This document shows positions 5,598 to 7,059 of a stretch of 7,059 bases of DNA, one piece after another. Position numbers and translations under genes: made by a program. The DNA lies in NCBI GenBank assembly GCA_902461085.1, contig CABPWH010000086.1, positions 1 through 7,059 on the forward strand, read 5' to 3'. The stretch is from an uncultured Collinsella sp. (GTDB taxonomy: Bacteria > Actinomycetota > Coriobacteriia > Coriobacteriales > Coriobacteriaceae). Positions within the stretch are counted from its first letter, which is position 1; each line of letters starts with the position of its first letter. The notes below the pieces were generated by a model. The model did no database searches. It was not told where the DNA came from and saw only the letters and a list, made by a program, of their open reading frames with translations.

Positions 5598-7059
5598 CTA
5601 CTCGGCATCCTCGACCTCATACGAATCCGCCTCGGCGGGCTCATCTTTTGCCCCTGTCGCAGCCCCGCGCGCCTCGTCAAACGCCGCCTTCATGGTCTTG
5701 TTGCCCCAGGTGAGCTTGCGAATGGTAAGATCGTCGGCCTTCTTGTTGGCTAGACGTAAATTGTTCTCGGAGGACAGCAATGCCTCCTTGGTTTTCTGCA
5801 GATGGCTAATCGTCTTGTCAATCTCCTCGATCGCCGTCTGGAACTTACGGCTCGCAAGCTCATAGTTGCGGCCGAAGTCGTTCTTGAACTTCTCCATCTT
5901 GGCTTCGAAGTTCGTGACGTCGATATTCTGCTGTTTGTACTCCGCCAGCTCCTGCTTATAGCGCAGCGAACCCATGGCGGCGTTGCGAAGAAGCGTGATC
6001 ATGGGAATAAAGAACTGTGGGCGAATCACGTACATCTTCTCGTAGCGATAGCTCACGTCCACGATGCCGGCGTTGTAAAGCTCGCTCTCGGGTTCGAGCA
6101 ACGTGCAGAGCACCGCGTACTCACAGCCTTTCTGGCGACGATCGTGATCGAGTTTCTTAAAGAAGTCCTCGTTTTTATGCTTGGTCGCAGTCTCGTCGTT
6201 CTCGTTTTTCATCTCGAACATAATCGAAATGACCTCGTTGCCGCTCGCGTCGCACTCGCGGAAAATGAAGTCGCCCTTGGTGCCCTCGGACGCATCGTTG
6301 TCCTTCTCGAAGTACGCGTTGGGAAACGCCGTCATGCGCAGGCGGTTAAACTCGGTCTCGCAGTGCTGCTCGAGCGACTCGCCCACCATCTTGGTGGACA
6401 GGCGGACCTTCATGTCCTTAAGGCGCTCGATCTCTTCGTCCTTGTAGCGAATCAGGTCATCGCTCGCGCGCTTGGCCTGCGCAAGCTCGAGCTCGTGTGC
6501 CGCCTTGGCCTGTTCCTCGCGAGAATCGCGCACCGCCAGCTCGCTCGTCAGTTTGGCACGCGCCTCATCGCGCTCTCGCTCCGCCGCGGCGACCGCCTCC
6601 GACAGGTTGATTTTTGCCATCAGCTCCTGCTCGCGCAGCTGGGCGCGCAGACCCTCAGCCTCTTGCTCGGACTGAGCCTTTGCGGCGGAAAACTTCTCTT
6701 GCACCTTCGCGCGATAGTCAGTAAGCGCGCGCTCGGCCTCGCTGCGAGCGGCATCGAGCTCGCGCTGCGACTCAGCCGCAGCGGCGGCAAGCGCCATCTC
6801 CTGGGCCTTGTCCGCCGCGGCAAGCCTGGCCTGCAGCTCGGCAATCTGAGCATCACGTGCGGCTAAATCGTTTTGAGCAGCATTGCGCGCCGCGGACTCG
6901 ACGAGCTTGGCTTCGTCATCTTTGCGCTCCAGCTGCGCGCGCAAATTGTCGATCTCGCGCTGAAGCTCGGCATTCTCCTTTTGAGCATCGGCACGGGCTT
7001 CAACCGCCGCGCGCTGGCTTTCGCTCTCCCCCCCCGCCGCCGGCGCCCCCAGGTGCGCG
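5598..7059 (-). CDS. DUF2130 domain protein, coiled coil plus PD-(D/E)xK-like motif, partial (N-terminus off the window)
   Basis: The frame is open from base 7058 down to the TAG at 5600-5598, giving 486 visible residues. No convincing start is present: the TTG at 6944 lies inside a continuous coiled coil. From the right edge to about 6450 the protein is an Ala/Glu/Lys/Arg/Gln-rich coiled coil. The DUF2130 block follows with KMVGESLEQHCETEF, AFPNAYFEKDNDA, KGDFIF, IMFEMKNENDET, KHKNEDFFKKLD, VDVSYRYEKMYVIRPQFF and FGRNYELASRKF. The Asp of GDF (6270-6272) and the Glu and Lys of EMK (6213-6215, 6207-6209) fit a PD-(D/E)xK nuclease-like core. A second helical region (HLQKTKEALLSSENNLRLANKKADDLTIRK) and an acidic tail close it. 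The layout recalls RmuC, but nuclease activity is not established. Full-length relatives, as I recall them, begin with a CPxC zinc-binding segment, missing here. Confidence 0.9.
   Translation of the reverse strand, partial: AHLGAPAAGGESESQRAAVEARADAQKENAELQREIDNLRAQLERKDDEAKLVESAARNAAQNDLAARDAQIAELQARLAAADKAQEMALAAAAAESQRELDAARSEAERALTDYRAKVQEKFSAAKAQSEQEAEGLRAQLREQELMAKINLSEAVAAAERERDEARAKLTSELAVRDSREEQAKAAHELELAQAKRASDDLIRYKDEEIERLKDMKVRLSTKMVGESLEQHCETEFNRLRMTAFPNAYFEKDNDASEGTKGDFIFRECDASGNEVISIMFEMKNENDETATKHKNEDFFKKLDHDRRQKGCEYAVLCTLLEPESELYNAGIVDVSYRYEKMYVIRPQFFIPMITLLRNAAMGSLRYKQELAEYKQQNIDVTNFEAKMEKFKNDFGRNYELASRKFQTAIEEIDKTISHLQKTKEALLSSENNLRLANKKADDLTIRKLTWGNKTMKAAFDEARGAATGAKDEPAEADSYEVEDAE
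7026..7050. repeat. C-rich tract near the right window end, similar to the left one
   Basis: This tract shares with the left one a 13-mer (CT, eight C, GCC; 7026-7038 and 11-23) and an 11-mer CCGGCGCCCCC (7040-7050 and 26-36), in the same orientation and order with a one-base offset. On the minus strand it encodes a Gly/Ala/Pro patch (GAPAAGG) interrupting the otherwise charged coiled coil of the DUF2130 protein. Confidence 0.6.

Noticed and set aside
5802..6866. Plus-strand open frame of 354 codons
   Set aside because: It is antisense to the DUF2130 gene. Its Leu/Arg/Val-rich sequence is what the complement of coiled-coil codons gives.
6942..6944. TTG as the start codon of the DUF2130 protein
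   Set aside because: The coiled-coil frame continues upstream without a stop to the window edge, so TTG is an internal Leu codon.
1..7059. Circular-molecule interpretation of the similar window ends
   Set aside because: The end tracts are imperfect, their flanks differ, and the two edge genes do not join in one frame.
1..7059. tRNA, rRNA, CRISPR array or transposase gene
   Set aside because: None was seen: no cloverleaf-like segment, no regularly spaced repeats, no transposase motif.

Overview
The window is a GC-rich bacterial segment with five protein-coding genes. The two at the edges run off the window. The best guess for the source is an actinobacterium of the class Coriobacteriia (Collinsella/Olsenella-like). 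This rests on the high GC content, the strong bias for GC-ending codons, the actinobacterial-type DUF3516 helicase, and the look of the DUF2130 protein. It is recognition from memory; no search was run.

Layout from left to right. (1) Positions 432 to 1, minus strand: the 5' part of an XRE-family helix-turn-helix regulator with an Ala-rich tail, cut by the left edge inside a G/C-homopolymer stretch. (2) Positions 433-700: a divergent intergenic region with two short perfect palindromes and a possible promoter. (3) Positions 701-1573, plus strand: a class I SAM-dependent methyltransferase resembling the Trm9 tRNA-wobble methyltransferase family. (4) Positions 1692-2531, plus strand: a TrmB-like tRNA (guanine-N7) methyltransferase with an altered family signature. 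(5) Positions 2532-2841: a 310-base gap holding a striking inverted repeat of about 128 bp, possibly a miniature mobile element or structured RNA, followed by a likely helicase promoter. (6) Positions 2842-5523, plus strand: a superfamily II DExH helicase with a DUF3516 C-terminal region, ended by a strong intrinsic terminator. (7) Positions 5598-7059, minus strand and convergent: a DUF2130 coiled-coil protein with a PD-(D/E)xK-like motif, missing its N-terminus.

The three central genes share a strand and an apparent RNA theme: two putative tRNA methyltransferases and a helicase whose relatives act on RNA. The gaps between them (118 and 310 bp) argue against one tight operon. The DUF2130 protein has a layout like RmuC, a long coiled coil next to a nuclease-like fold. 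Nothing here is a clear phage-defence or toxin-antitoxin system. The least explained signals are the inverted repeat at 2594-2721, the divergent TrmB signature, and the pair of similar C-rich tracts at the two window ends.
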